In this document: in pieces, positions 28,814 to 39,597 of the stretch
Layout of the letters: every line of letters starts with the position of its first letter
How positions within the stretch are numbered: the first letter of the stretch is position 1
Assembly (NCBI RefSeq): GCF_900489465.1
Contig: NZ_UEFQ01000028.1
Location: 1-64,000, forward strand
DNA length: 64,000 bases
Direction: 5' to 3'
Source of the DNA: Aequorivita sp. CIP111184
GTDB lineage: Bacteria > Bacteroidota > Bacteroidia > Flavobacteriales > Flavobacteriaceae
The notes under the pieces: generated by a model
The model's input: the letters and a program-made list of their open reading frames with translations, nothing else
What the model was told of the DNA's origin: nothing
Databases searched by the model: none
Position numbers and translations under genes: made by a program

Positions 28814-29016
28814 AGTTAAAATTTGTCTTTTGTTTTTTAAAAGGTGTGGCCAAAAAATAGTGGATGGAGTGTTTCCGAGCTATTTCTTAACAGTGCAAAT
28901 ATGTGAACAAAAAAGTTATAAAAAAAACTACATTAGGGTTGAATTTTCAGTTTTTTTTTACCATACTTCCCTTTTGATAAAACTACAAAAAAACTTTGTT
29001 TAATTAACTAAAAATT

Positions 29017-29421
29017 TTGAAGAATACAGATACAAAGATTAGAGTACGTTACGGAGAAACTGACCAAATGGGAGTAGTTTATTACGGTAACTATGCCCAG
29101 TACTTAGAACAAGGACGTACTGAATGGCTCCGCGAACTTGGTTTTTCATATAAATGGATGGAAGCCAATAACGTACATCTGCCTGTTGTGCATTTAAGCA
29201 TTGATTATAAGCAACCTGCGTTCTACGATGACTTGTTAACGGTAAAGACAAGCTTGAAGCAAATGCCATCAGTTAAAATTGAGTTTCAATATGAAATTTA
29301 TAATGAATCCAAACAACTTTTGGTCACTGCTACTACTGTTTTGGTTTTTGTGAACAGTACCACCAAAAAGTTGATGAAAGCACCACACTATTTAATTGAA
29401 AAATTGAATGAAAATAGTTAA
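29017..29421 (+). CDS. YbgC/FadM-type acyl-CoA thioesterase
   Basis: Hot-dog fold thioesterase of 134 aa. The 4HBT active-site motif VRYGETDQMGVVYYGNYAQYLEQGRTEWL near the N-terminus contains the catalytic Asp. The start is TTG: no in-frame ATG precedes the active-site motif. It is divergent from dnaA. Its stop overlaps that of the convergent yigZ in a shared TTAA. It may hydrolyse short acyl-CoAs; the substrate is unproven. Confidence 0.92.
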   Translation: MKNTDTKIRVRYGETDQMGVVYYGNYAQYLEQGRTEWLRELGFSYKWMEANNVHLPVVHLSIDYKQPAFYDDLLTVKTSLKQMPSVKIEFQYEIYNESKQLLVTATTVLVFVNSTTKKLMKAPHYLIEKLNENS

Positions 29422-30035
29422 TTTTCTAATCGTTTAATAGTCACTTTATAAGTGTTTTTAAATAACTCATAAAGTCTTTCAGCCTCTTTTTTGCGAACAG
29501 CAATTTTGAACTCACAATTGAGTTCCATTTTTTGATCTGCGAGTTTTATATCTTCATCTTTGATTATCCGCATTACAGTATTCATTTCAGGATATTCAAA
29601 TTTTAAAAGAAAATTTTCATCGATCGTTCTTTTAACAATTCTGCAATTTTCTAAAGCCATTTGCGCTGTGGTTTTATAAGCCTGAATCAAACCGCCCACC
29701 CCAAGTTTTGTGCCGCCAAAATAGCGAATTACTACCGCCAAAACATTAGTGACATCAAAAGATTGTAATTGTCCGTAAATAGGCATTCCAGCGCTATTTG
29801 AGGGTTCGCCGTCATCGTTGGCGCGGTAGTGTTCGTAATTTTTGCCTAATTGCCACGCGTAGCAAAAATGTCGGGCGCTGTGGTGCTGCTTTTTTAGAGT
29901 TTCTATATATTCTTTTACCTCTTCTTCCGACGAAACCGGAAAGGCGTAACCAAAGAATTTACTTCCCTTCTCTTTAAAAAGAACTTCTTCCGAAGGTTTT
30001 ATAATGGTTTTGTATGTGTCTTTCCCTTTTACCAT
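29418..30035 (-). CDS. yigZ: YigZ/IMPACT family protein
   Basis: Protein of about 205 aa. The N-terminal UPF0029/IMPACT domain has KGSKFFGYAFPVSSEEEV, HSARHFCYAWQLG and DDGEPSNSAGMPI; a DUF1949 ferredoxin-like domain follows. The ATG at 30035 gives MVKGKDTYKTI and overlaps the upstream transporter's stop by 7 bp; a longer reading from 30089 would run deep into that gene and is rejected. YigZ proteins are linked to translation control, but the biochemical role is not settled. Confidence 0.92.
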   Translation of the reverse strand: MVKGKDTYKTIIKPSEEVLFKEKGSKFFGYAFPVSSEEEVKEYIETLKKQHHSARHFCYAWQLGKNYEHYRANDDGEPSNSAGMPIYGQLQSFDVTNVLAVVIRYFGGTKLGVGGLIQAYKTTAQMALENCRIVKRTIDENFLLKFEYPEMNTVMRIIKDEDIKLADQKMELNCEFKIAVRKKEAERLYELFKNTYKVTIKRLEN

Positions 30036-30901
30036 TTTTCCAAAGCGATCAATAAAATTCCCAAAACTGCAAGTCCAATTCCAATCCAATTCTTCAATAA
30101 TAGTTTTTCTTTAAAAAGTAAAATTCCAAGTAAAGTTGAAATCATTACAATCGCTACGTTGTTTATTGTGAAAATGCCTGAACTGTCAAATATTCCACTT
30201 CGCAGTGCCTTTACTAAAAAGTAAACTGAAAAGTAATTTGGGATTCCTAATGCAATTCCTCCGATAACATTTTTTATTTGAAATTGAAATTTCCCCTTGC
30301 TTATCTGTAAAATTAAAATTACAATTCCAATAATGGCGGCCATTCCATAAATAGTTGCTGAAAAGATCGGAATATCATTTTCTGCTATAAATTCGCCCTC
30401 TAAATATTTAATAGCTGTATCAATAATCCCGCTGCCCAAGAAGACCAATATTGGAAAGATGAAATTGGAAGGCTTTATCTTTAAGCCGTCTTTTGTTTTT
30501 ATTGAAGCCATGTAAACAGCTACTAGTGCTAAAATAATTCCTATAATTTTAAAAGCACCAAGACTCTCTTTATAATAAAACAATCCAAACAAAATTGGAA
30601 TAACAACGCTCATTTTTGTTGCAACTGACACAACGGAAAGTCCGCTGCGCTGTGTTGTTATTGCCATCAAGTTAAAGACAGTTATAAACATAGCGCCCAA
30701 GCCCAACGCAAAAGGAAACCAAGAAAATTGTGGTATATCAGTAATATTTATTGCGCTTTCCTGAAGAATAACACCGCAGAAGCAAGCTGTAAAATAATTC
30801 ATCACGATAGCCTGCATAGTGTTTATTTTAAACCTTGCAAAAAGTTTAAAAACCACAAAAATCATTGTGGACGAGAGGATGCTAAGCGTTAATGCTATCA
30901 A
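30029..30901 (-). CDS. EamA/DMT-superfamily transporter
   Basis: Integral membrane protein of 290 aa with ten predicted helices, in two EamA halves (about 1-135 and 150-288). It fits the drug/metabolite transporter superfamily; the cargo is unknown. Its start overlaps the end of ribD by 4 bp (ATGA) and its end overlaps yigZ, so ribD-eamA-yigZ form a tightly coupled operon. The link to ribD suggests flavin-related cargo, which is only speculation. Confidence 0.85.
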   Translation of the reverse strand: MIALTLSILSSTMIFVVFKLFARFKINTMQAIVMNYFTACFCGVILQESAINITDIPQFSWFPFALGLGAMFITVFNLMAITTQRSGLSVVSVATKMSVVIPILFGLFYYKESLGAFKIIGIILALVAVYMASIKTKDGLKIKPSNFIFPILVFLGSGIIDTAIKYLEGEFIAENDIPIFSATIYGMAAIIGIVILILQISKGKFQFQIKNVIGGIALGIPNYFSVYFLVKALRSGIFDSSGIFTINNVAIVMISTLLGILLFKEKLLLKNWIGIGLAVLGILLIALEKW

Positions 30902-31947
30902 ATACTTGAGTTTTTAAAAATTCGCAATGAATCATTTTTTATATTTTTATCGGAAATCAACATGCCTTTAAAAGTTGGCGCTTTAATTCCTTCTCCAAAA
31001 GAGATGCCTCCGTTAAAGACCAATGTTTCATCCCAAAGATTTGCGTCAATGAAAGATTGAAGTGTTTTCGCGCCTCCCTCAATGATAACCGATTGAATAT
31101 TTCTTCGGAAAAGGATTTCGCAGATTTGCTGTGGAATATCTTTGGAAAAATCAATCTTTTCAAGGTCTAAATTTTCCGAAGTGTTGTTTTCATTTTCATT
31201 GATAATAATCGTTTTTGAACTTGTATCAAAAACCGATAAATCCTGCGGAATTTTTATATCTCTGTCAATAACAATTCGCACCGGATTTTCTCCTGCCCAT
31301 TCCCGTGCCGTAAGCGATGGATTGTCTTGTAAAACGGTGTTTGTTCCCACTAAAATTGCTTGTTCTTCGGCCCGCATTTTGTGTACAAGTTGTCTTGAAA
31401 ATTCATTGGTGATCCAAACAGGTTTTGTTTCGTTTCGGGTTTCGGTTTTTGGAGCGATAAAACCATCAATTGTCTGTGCCCACTTCAGAAAAATATAGGG
31501 TCGTTTTTTATGGTGAAAGGTAAAAAACCGTTTGTTCAGTCCATCACATTCATTTTCCAAAACACCTACAATCACCTGGCAACCAGCTTCCATCAATTTT
31601 TTAATGCCGCGTCCTGCTACTTTTGGATTTGGGTCCAAACTGCCAATGATAACTTTTTTAATACCTTTTTCAATAATCAAATCTGCGCAGGGTGGCGTTT
31701 TTCCGAAATGACTGCAAGGTTCCAAACTCACATAGATAATTGCCTCTTTTAGCAATTGTTTGTTTTCAATACTTTTTATGGCGTTTACTTCGGCGTGGGG
31801 TTGCCCAGCTTTGTAATGCCAGCCTTCGCCAATAATTATATCATTGTGAACAATCACGCTACCCACCAATGGATTTGGATAGGTAGTTCCCAGTCCGTTT
31901 TTGGCAAGTTGGATGCAGCGCAACATATATTTTTCGTGTATCTTCAC
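30898..31947 (-). CDS. ribD: bifunctional riboflavin biosynthesis deaminase/reductase
   Basis: Performs two steps of riboflavin synthesis: deamination of diaminohydroxyphosphoribosylaminopyrimidine and side-chain reduction. The N-terminal deaminase has the zinc motif HAEVNAI and EPCSHFGKTPPC; the C-terminal reductase has LKWAQTIDGFIAP and SVIIEGGAKTLQSF. I chose the GTG start at 31947, giving VKIHEKYMLRCIQLAKNGLG and 349 aa, as in related RibD proteins. A longer reading to 32061 would add 38 unrelated residues and overlap the divergent GNAT gene. It heads the ribD-eamA-yigZ operon. Confidence 0.95.
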   Translation of the reverse strand: MKIHEKYMLRCIQLAKNGLGTTYPNPLVGSVIVHNDIIIGEGWHYKAGQPHAEVNAIKSIENKQLLKEAIIYVSLEPCSHFGKTPPCADLIIEKGIKKVIIGSLDPNPKVAGRGIKKLMEAGCQVIVGVLENECDGLNKRFFTFHHKKRPYIFLKWAQTIDGFIAPKTETRNETKPVWITNEFSRQLVHKMRAEEQAILVGTNTVLQDNPSLTAREWAGENPVRIVIDRDIKIPQDLSVFDTSSKTIIINENENNTSENLDLEKIDFSKDIPQQICEILFRRNIQSVIIEGGAKTLQSFIDANLWDETLVFNGGISFGEGIKAPTFKGMLISDKNIKNDSLRIFKNSSI

Positions 31948-31975
31948 AGCGTAAAAATACAAGGATTTAATTAGA

Positions 31976-32461
31976 ATGGACACACCAATAATTCGTCTTA
32001 TTGAAAAGAAGGACAATTCCCAAATAGCCAAAGTAATACGCAGCGTTTTGGAAGATTTCAATGTACCAAAAGTAGGTACTGCTTATGCCGATGCTGCATT
32101 GGATTGTATGTTTGAAACCTACCAAAAACCAAATACTGTTTATTTTGTGGTAGAAGAAAACGGTAAGGTTATCGGTGGCGCAGGCGTTGCAAAGTTGGAT
32201 AATTTTGACGGTAACGTTTGCGAACTTCAAAAAATGTACTTTCTGCCCGAAGCTCGTGGAAGAGGAGTAGGTATGCAAATGATGGAATTTTGTTTGACTA
32301 AAGCGCGCGAGTTTGGTTTCGAAAAAATATATCTCGAAACGATGGAGTATATGACCCACGCCCAAAAACTATATAAGCAAGCAGGTTTCGAATATATTGA
32401 AAGTGCATTGGGAGATACGGGCCATTACTCTTGTCCAGTTCATATGTTGAAAACATTATAG
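31976..32461 (+). CDS. GNAT family N-acetyltransferase
   Basis: Acetyltransferase of 161 aa in the Acetyltransf_1 group. The acetyl-CoA binding motif is LPEARGRGVGMQMMEF, followed by YLETMEYMTHAQKLYKQAGF. It is divergent from ribD by 28 bp and ends 2 bp before the TTG start of prmC. The substrate is unknown. Confidence 0.9.
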   Translation: MDTPIIRLIEKKDNSQIAKVIRSVLEDFNVPKVGTAYADAALDCMFETYQKPNTVYFVVEENGKVIGGAGVAKLDNFDGNVCELQKMYFLPEARGRGVGMQMMEFCLTKAREFGFEKIYLETMEYMTHAQKLYKQAGFEYIESALGDTGHYSCPVHMLKTL

Positions 32462-32463
32462 TT

Positions 32464-33318
32464 TTGACTTTAAAAGAATTAAAAACAGACTTCAAAAATT
32501 CTCTAATAGGTTTATATCCTTCAGAAGAAATACAATCGTTTTTCAATATTCTTTCTGAAGAATATTTATGTCTTTCCCGAATAGAAATCGCTTTAAATCC
32601 TGAAAGGAATATTTCTGAAGAAGCTTCCGAAAAATTTCAGCGGGCGTTGCTTCGCCTTAAAAATAATGAACCCATTCAATATATAATAGGAGAAACTGAG
32701 TTTTACGGACTTCCTTTTAAAGTGAGTAGCTACACTTTAATTCCTCGTCCCGAAACGGAGGAATTGGTTGAATGGATTATAAATAATTCAGAATTCAGAA
32801 TTCAGAATTCAGAATTGTTGGATATCGGCACGGGCAGTGGGTGCATTGCGATTTCAATCGCTAAAAATTCAGCCAATTCAAAAATTTCGGCCTTGGATAT
32901 TTCAAAAGAAGCTTTAGAAATTGCCCAAGAAAACGCGAATCTAAATAATGCTGAAGTTGAATTCTTTCAAGCCGATATTTTAAAAACGAAAACACTTCCG
33001 AAGCAATACGATATAATAGTTTCAAACCCACCATACGTTCGTCAATTAGAAAAAAAACAGATGCGGCAAAATGTTCTAAAATACGAACCCGAATCTGCTT
33101 TATACGTAAGCAATGAGGATCCGTTGCTTTTCTATAGAACAATTTCCCATTTGGCAAAAAACCATTTGAGGCCCAACGGAAAACTTTTTTTCGAGATTAA
33201 TGAGTACCTTAGTGAAGAATTAACTGCGCTGTTAAATAGCGAAGGCTTTAGAAATATAGTTATTAAAAAAGACATCTTCGGCAAAGACCGAATGATAAAA
33301 TGTAGTTTAAATGATTAA
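32464..33318 (+). CDS. prmC: peptide chain release factor N5-glutamine methyltransferase
   Basis: Methylates the Gln of the GGQ motif in release factors RF1/RF2. The 284-aa protein has an N-terminal helical domain, the linker RPETEELVEW, the SAM site LLDIGTGSGCIAISIAK and the catalytic NPPY in IVSNPPYVRQ. The start is TTG, two bases after the preceding GNAT stop; reading from 32431 would overlap that gene. Just before the SAM motif the DNA contains four tandem 7-bp AATTCAG units (32785-32812), encoding the linker NNSEFRIQNSEL. The 3' end overlaps the next gene by 8 bp. Confidence 0.94.
   Translation: MTLKELKTDFKNSLIGLYPSEEIQSFFNILSEEYLCLSRIEIALNPERNISEEASEKFQRALLRLKNNEPIQYIIGETEFYGLPFKVSSYTLIPRPETEELVEWIINNSEFRIQNSELLDIGTGSGCIAISIAKNSANSKISALDISKEALEIAQENANLNNAEVEFFQADILKTKTLPKQYDIIVSNPPYVRQLEKKQMRQNVLKYEPESALYVSNEDPLLFYRTISHLAKNHLRPNGKLFFEINEYLSEELTALLNSEGFRNIVIKKDIFGKDRMIKCSLND
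32785..32812 (+). repeat. 4 x 7-bp tandem repeat (AATTCAG) inside prmC
   Basis: Four perfect AATTCAG units are followed by a partial AATTG. The unit length is not a multiple of three, so gain or loss of one copy would shift the prmC frame before the SAM-binding motif. Confidence 0.9.
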
Positions 33319-33901
33319 TCTTGAAAAAATATGCGTTTTCTGCGGAAGTAGTGAAGGCAACGACCTAGCCATAACCGATGCAGCTATAAAACTTGGAGAA
33401 ATATTTGCCGAGCGAAATATCACATTGGTTTATGGCGCTGCCAAAATAGGGGTGATGGGCATAATCGCCAAAAGTGTTTTGGATAACAACGGAAAGGTAA
33501 TCGGCATCATTCCAAACTTTTTAAAGAAGAAAGAAGTAGTTCATTTAGGCCTCACCGAACTCATCACTACTGAAAACATGCACGAGCGGAAGATGAAAAT
33601 GCAGGAAGCAAGTGACGGTTTTATTGCCCTACCCGGTGGTATGGGAACGCTGGAAGAGCTTTTTGAGATTATAACCTGGCTACAACTTGGGCTGCACCAA
33701 AAACCAATTGGCCTACTGAACATAAACGGTTTTTATAATGATCTTATAAAAATGCTCGAAACCATGGTGCGTAAAGGTTTTCTTTCCATGGACAATTATC
33801 GCCTGCTTTTGGTGGATTCCAATCCACATCAACTTCTTAAAAAAATGGAGGAATTTAAAAGGCCCGAAGTTCCGAAGTGGCTAAATTCTGACAGAACTTA
33901 G
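33311..33901 (+). CDS. LOG family protein (TIGR00730 Rossmann fold)
   Basis: Putative cytokinin riboside 5'-monophosphate phosphoribohydrolase-type nucleotide hydrolase, 196 aa. The family motifs CVFCGSSEGND, VYGAAKIGVMGIIA and the signature PGGMGTLEE are present. Its start overlaps the prmC stop by 8 bp. In bacteria without plant contact these proteins probably act on AMP or related nucleotides; the physiological role is unclear. Confidence 0.92.
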   Translation: MINLEKICVFCGSSEGNDLAITDAAIKLGEIFAERNITLVYGAAKIGVMGIIAKSVLDNNGKVIGIIPNFLKKKEVVHLGLTELITTENMHERKMKMQEASDGFIALPGGMGTLEELFEIITWLQLGLHQKPIGLLNINGFYNDLIKMLETMVRKGFLSMDNYRLLLVDSNPHQLLKKMEEFKRPEVPKWLNSDRT

Positions 33902-33997
33902 TCCATTATTAACAATAAAGCCTTCCTTTTCAACAAATCATAATTAATAAGCTCATTTTCTTAAATTTAAGATGTCTAACCACTTAAATAACTGAAA

Positions 33998-34702
33998 ATG
34001 AATTCTTCAAAAAAGTATTTTGCCGAAGCACTCGGCACCTTTGCATTAGTTTTATTTGGCTGTGGAGCTGCAACTATTGCTAGCGTAACTCATTCAGGAC
34101 CTGCAGGAATTGGTCTTTTGGGTATTTCTCTTGCTTTTGGTTTTGCCGTGTTGGTTATGGTCTACACCATTGGTCCAATTTCAGGATGCCACATTAATCC
34201 AGCAATCTCAATAGCTATGTTGGCAGCGGGTAAACTCTCGGCCAAAGATACAGTTGGCTATATTATTTCGCAATGTATTGGAGCCATTGCTGCGTCAGGC
34301 TTACTCTATGTTTTGGCTACGGGAAGTGCAGGTTTCTCAATGCCCGAATGGGGCTTGGGAGCTAATGGATGGGGGCCTGGTTATCTCGGTGAGTATGATA
34401 TGAAATCGGCACTGATAGCAGAGTTTGCATTCACCTTTCTCTTTTTGATGGTAATCTTTGGGGCAACCGCTTCCAAACACACATCGCCAATGATGGCAGG
34501 TCTTGCCATAGGTATTTCCTTGGCATTAATTCATATGGTTGTTATCCCGATTACGGGAACATCCGTTAATCCAGCCCGTAGTTTGGGTCCAGCGCTTTTT
34601 GCAGGCGGAATGGCTTTGCAACAGCTTTGGCTTTTCATTGTAGCTCCTATTGCAGGAGGACTTTGTGCTGCCTTAGTTCGCAATATTTTTTTGGATGATT
34701 GA
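33998..34702 (+). CDS. aqpZ: aquaporin Z-like water channel
   Basis: MIP-family inner-membrane channel, 234 aa, with six transmembrane helices. The two pore half-helices carry NPA motifs, CHINPAISIAM and GTSVNPARSLGPAL. The Arg after the second NPA is the selectivity-filter Arg. A His/Cys near the filter (SGCHINPA) favours a water-type rather than glycerol-type channel. It is separated from ligA by a weak terminator and a promoter. Confidence 0.94.
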   Translation: MNSSKKYFAEALGTFALVLFGCGAATIASVTHSGPAGIGLLGISLAFGFAVLVMVYTIGPISGCHINPAISIAMLAAGKLSAKDTVGYIISQCIGAIAASGLLYVLATGSAGFSMPEWGLGANGWGPGYLGEYDMKSALIAEFAFTFLFLMVIFGATASKHTSPMMAGLAIGISLALIHMVVIPITGTSVNPARSLGPALFAGGMALQQLWLFIVAPIAGGLCAALVRNIFLDD

Positions 34703-34732
34703 TTTTTAAGTTTTGTTGAAAATTTCATTAAT

Positions 34733-36779
<2,047 letters not shown>

Positions 36780-36807
36780 TTGAAAGAAGAAAAGGCTTGA
36801 AAAAAAC

Positions 36808-36815
36808 TATTTTTG
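36808..36815 (+). promoter_or_regulatory. putative -7 element for the DUF6913-dapA pair
   Basis: TATTTTTG matches TAnnTTTG, 22 nt before the ATG of the DUF6913 gene. No good -33 TTG is seen. Confidence 0.45.
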
Positions 36816-36837
36816 CAACTCAAAAGTTTGGCTCTCC

Positions 36838-37356
36838 ATGTTGAAAAAAATAAAACACCATTCTTTAAAAAAACATACAGATAAAAGTTTAATGCAACGC
36901 GATATTTCGCAGCGCAACGCCCCTTTGAAGTATTTAGGGTTTTTGGTTGACGAAGCTTTTTTTGACAATTTTGAATTGTTTTATGAATTTGGAAAAGAAC
37001 TTGGTTTGCAGCGAAAAGATGTAAAATTGTTCACTTTTGTTGAAACACGACGAAAAATTCCATCGCTTCGGCAAAATCAGATAACCAATAAAGAATTCAC
37101 ATGGCGCGGCGAAATACAAAACCAAAATGCACAGGAATTTCTAGATTTTCCTTTTGATGTGCTAATTGGTCTTTATAATGGCAAACACGATTACCTGAGC
37201 GCAATGGTTGCCCAGAGCAGAGCAAAATTCAAAATAGGTTTTAATGGAGCAGACGAACGACTTTATGATTTGTTGTTGACCGTTGATATTCAAAAGCCAG
37301 AACTTTTTAAAAGTGAAGTAAAAAAATATTTGCAAATCTTTAAAAAAATAGATTAA
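36838..37356 (+). CDS. DUF6913 family protein
   Basis: Protein of 172 aa with a basic N-terminus and no membrane segment. The core [27 protein letters not shown] and [29 protein letters not shown] matches the Bacteroidetes family DUF6913. The function is unknown. It ends 2 bp before dapA, so they form a pair; whether it relates to lysine/DAP synthesis is unproven. Confidence 0.8.
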   Translation: MLKKIKHHSLKKHTDKSLMQRDISQRNAPLKYLGFLVDEAFFDNFELFYEFGKELGLQRKDVKLFTFVETRRKIPSLRQNQITNKEFTWRGEIQNQNAQEFLDFPFDVLIGLYNGKHDYLSAMVAQSRAKFKIGFNGADERLYDLLLTVDIQKPELFKSEVKKYLQIFKKID

Positions 37357-37358
37357 AT

Positions 37359-38234
37359 ATGAAAGAATTAATAGGAATCGGCGTAGCATTGATCACTCCT
37401 TTTAAAAGCGATTTTTCCGTAGATGTGGATGGATTAAAAAAAGTTGTGAATTTCAATATTGAAAACGGAATCGACTATTTAGTTGTGTTGGGAACAACTG
37501 CCGAAAGCGCAACGCTGTCAAAAGAGGAAAAGCAAATTGTGATTGACACAATTGTTTCTGCAAACAGCGGGCGTATACCCTTGGTTTTGGGTATTGGCGG
37601 TAACAATACACAGGAAGTGATCGCTGAAATGAAAACTCGTGACCTTTCAGCTTTCACGGCTATTCTTTCGGTTTCTCCATATTACAACAAACCAACACAG
37701 GAAGGTATTTATCAGCATTTTGCAGCCATTGCTGAATCTGCTCCGCTTCCGGTAATATTGTATAATGTTCCAGGAAGAACAGCTTCAAACATGCTTCCGG
37801 AAACTGTAATTCGGTTGGCGCATGATTTTGAAAAAATTGTTGCCATCAAAGAAGCGGCGGGCGATATTGTACAAGCAATGCGACTGATTTCTGGCTGTCC
37901 GAAAGATTTTCTTGTAATTTCTGGGGATGATATGATAACATTGCCAATGGTACTAGCCGGTGGAGCAGGAGTAATCTCGGTAATTGGCGAAGGTTTTCCG
38001 AAGGAATTTTCAAGAATGGTGAAACTCGGTTTGGATAAAAAAGTAGATGAAGCCTATAAAATCCATTATAAAATAGCGCCAGCAATCGACTATATTTTTG
38101 CTGAAGGAAATCCCGCTGGAATAAAGGCGGTTTTTAAATCTTTGGAAATTTGTGGTGACACGGTAAGGCTTCCTTTGGTGGGAGTTAGCGATGGTTTGAG
38201 AGACAAAATTGAAGCTTTCTCTAAAAATTTCTAA
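37359..38234 (+). CDS. dapA: 4-hydroxy-tetrahydrodipicolinate synthase
   Basis: Condenses pyruvate with aspartate semialdehyde, the first committed step to meso-DAP and lysine. The 291-aa TIM-barrel enzyme has GTTAESATL, the catalytic Tyr in [10 protein letters not shown], and the Schiff-base Lys in [10 protein letters not shown]. Directly downstream of DUF6913. dapF of the same pathway lies at 21565. Confidence 0.97.
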   Translation: MKELIGIGVALITPFKSDFSVDVDGLKKVVNFNIENGIDYLVVLGTTAESATLSKEEKQIVIDTIVSANSGRIPLVLGIGGNNTQEVIAEMKTRDLSAFTAILSVSPYYNKPTQEGIYQHFAAIAESAPLPVILYNVPGRTASNMLPETVIRLAHDFEKIVAIKEAAGDIVQAMRLISGCPKDFLVISGDDMITLPMVLAGGAGVISVIGEGFPKEFSRMVKLGLDKKVDEAYKIHYKIAPAIDYIFAEGNPAGIKAVFKSLEICGDTVRLPLVGVSDGLRDKIEAFSKNF

Positions 38235-38320
38235 AATAATTCTTTTTGTTTTGTAGTTAAATATTTCAAAAGGCTTGCAAATAATAGCCTTCAGCGCAAT
38301 ATTTTAGCCAAATAATAAGT

Positions 38321-38351
38321 TTGTTCAATCATGTTTAATTCCCTATTTTTG
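38321..38351 (+). promoter_or_regulatory. bamD promoter (TTG-N20-TATTTTTG)
   Basis: TTG (38321-38323) is followed after 20 nt by TATTTTTG (38344-38351), near the Bacteroidetes consensus. The -7 element ends 4 nt before the first in-frame ATG (38356) and 19 nt before the second (38371). Confidence 0.6.
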
Positions 38352-38355
38352 CACG

Positions 38356-39180
38356 ATGTTTTTTAAGCCCATGCGATTACCCATTTTTATCATTCTCTGT
38401 CTTACTATTTTTCTTTCGTCTTGTAGCCAATACCAAAAGGTGCTTCGGAAAGACGATATGAGCAAAAAATATGTTTTTGCTGATTCTCTTTACAGAATAG
38501 GAAAATACAAAAAAGGTCTTAAATTGATGGAGCAGTTGGTTCCTGCCTACAGAGGGAAGCCTCAAGGTGAGAAACTAATGTTTATCTACGCAAACACTTA
38601 TTACAATTTAGAAGATTATTATCTTTCTGGGTATCAGTTTGAGCGTTTTACGCAGGCGTATCCTCAAAGTGATAGTGCCGAAGTGGCTGCCTTTAAAGGA
38701 GCTAAAAGTTTTTATCAACTTTCTCCAAGATATTCTTTAGATCAAAAAGATACTGATAAGGGGCTTGAAAAGTTACAGGAATTCATCAACCAATATCCCA
38801 ATTCTGATAAAAGAATGGAGGCGAATGCCCTTGTTGCCGAGCTTAGAAATAAATTAGAAAAGAAAGATTATGAAACTGCAAAGCAGTATTTAAGAGTAGA
38901 GGATTATAAAGCTGCTATTGGCGCTTTTGATAATTTTATTACTGACCATCCTGGGTCATCTTTTAGAAAAGATGCCTTTTACGGAAGGTTTTTAGCAGCA
39001 TATAAACTTGCAATAAACAGTGTGCCTGTTTTAGTTCAGGAACGTCTTATTACTGCAAAAGGATATTACAATAATTTTATAAAATATTACAAGGATACAG
39101 ACTTGGCACCTGAAGCTTTAGAGCTTTATCAGGATATAGAAAGCAGAGTTGTTCCAATTGAAACAGAACCCACTATTTAA
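38356..39180 (+). CDS. bamD: outer-membrane assembly lipoprotein BamD
   Basis: Part of the BAM complex that inserts beta-barrel proteins in the outer membrane; 274 aa. The signal peptide ends at the lipobox LSSC (Cys23). The mature part consists of TPR-like helical hairpins (YRIGKYKKGLKLMEQLVPAY, YYLSGYQFERFTQAYPQSD, EDYKAAIGAFDNFITDHPGS). An alternative ATG at 38371 (MRLPIFIILCL) would still give a full signal peptide. It leads a run with the rpoZ-like gene, coaBC, porD-like and recN. Confidence 0.95.
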   Translation: MFFKPMRLPIFIILCLTIFLSSCSQYQKVLRKDDMSKKYVFADSLYRIGKYKKGLKLMEQLVPAYRGKPQGEKLMFIYANTYYNLEDYYLSGYQFERFTQAYPQSDSAEVAAFKGAKSFYQLSPRYSLDQKDTDKGLEKLQEFINQYPNSDKRMEANALVAELRNKLEKKDYETAKQYLRVEDYKAAIGAFDNFITDHPGSSFRKDAFYGRFLAAYKLAINSVPVLVQERLITAKGYYNNFIKYYKDTDLAPEALELYQDIESRVVPIETEPTI

Positions 39181-39191
39181 TTTATTTTACT

Positions 39192-39521
39192 ATGGATATT
39201 AAAAATTCAGATGCACCCATCAATACCGTTACGCTTGACAAGAACTTGATCGATGCGCCAACAAACAATATTTATGAGGCTATTTCTATTATTTCAAAAA
39301 GAGCCTCTCAAATAAACGGCGACATCAAAAAAGAATTACTTGAAAAGCTTGATGAGTTTGCTACTTACAACGATAGTTTGGAAGAAATTTTTGAAAACAA
39401 AGAACAAATAGAGGTTTCAAAATTCTACGAAAAACTGCCTAAGCCACATGCACTAGCAGTACAAGAGTGGTTGGAAAATAAGATTTACTACAGAAATACT
39501 GTAGACGAAGTAGTTGAATAA
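39192..39521 (+). CDS. rpoZ: omega-like RNA polymerase subunit (Bacteroidetes type)
   Basis: Small protein of 109 aa of the RNA polymerase Rpb6/omega family as found in Bacteroidetes. The omega-like core is NNIYEAISIISKRASQINGDIKKEL, followed by a helical acidic C-terminal part. It is expected to help assemble the beta-prime subunit. It is 11 bp after bamD and before coaBC, a conserved order in Flavobacteriaceae. Confidence 0.88.
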   Translation: MDIKNSDAPINTVTLDKNLIDAPTNNIYEAISIISKRASQINGDIKKELLEKLDEFATYNDSLEEIFENKEQIEVSKFYEKLPKPHALAVQEWLENKIYYRNTVDEVVE

Positions 39522-39597
39522 TTGGCTTCTTAAAACCCTTTAAAGGGAATATTTTGGGAATACCCCTAATTGATTACTCACAACTTAAAACTGAAAC

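Noticed and set aside
28814-29016. Chromosomal origin next to dnaA
   Set aside because: Only three weak DnaA-box-like sites are seen, and there is no cluster or clear unwinding element. GC skew could not be computed.
31948-32061. Longer N-terminus for ribD
   Set aside because: The 38 extra residues do not resemble RibD and would overlap the divergent GNAT gene. The GTG at 31947 gives the family N-terminus.
39530-39580. Terminator between the rpoZ-like gene and coaBC
   Set aside because: CCCTTTAAAGGG is palindromic but has no usable loop or T tract, so it is unlikely to terminate.
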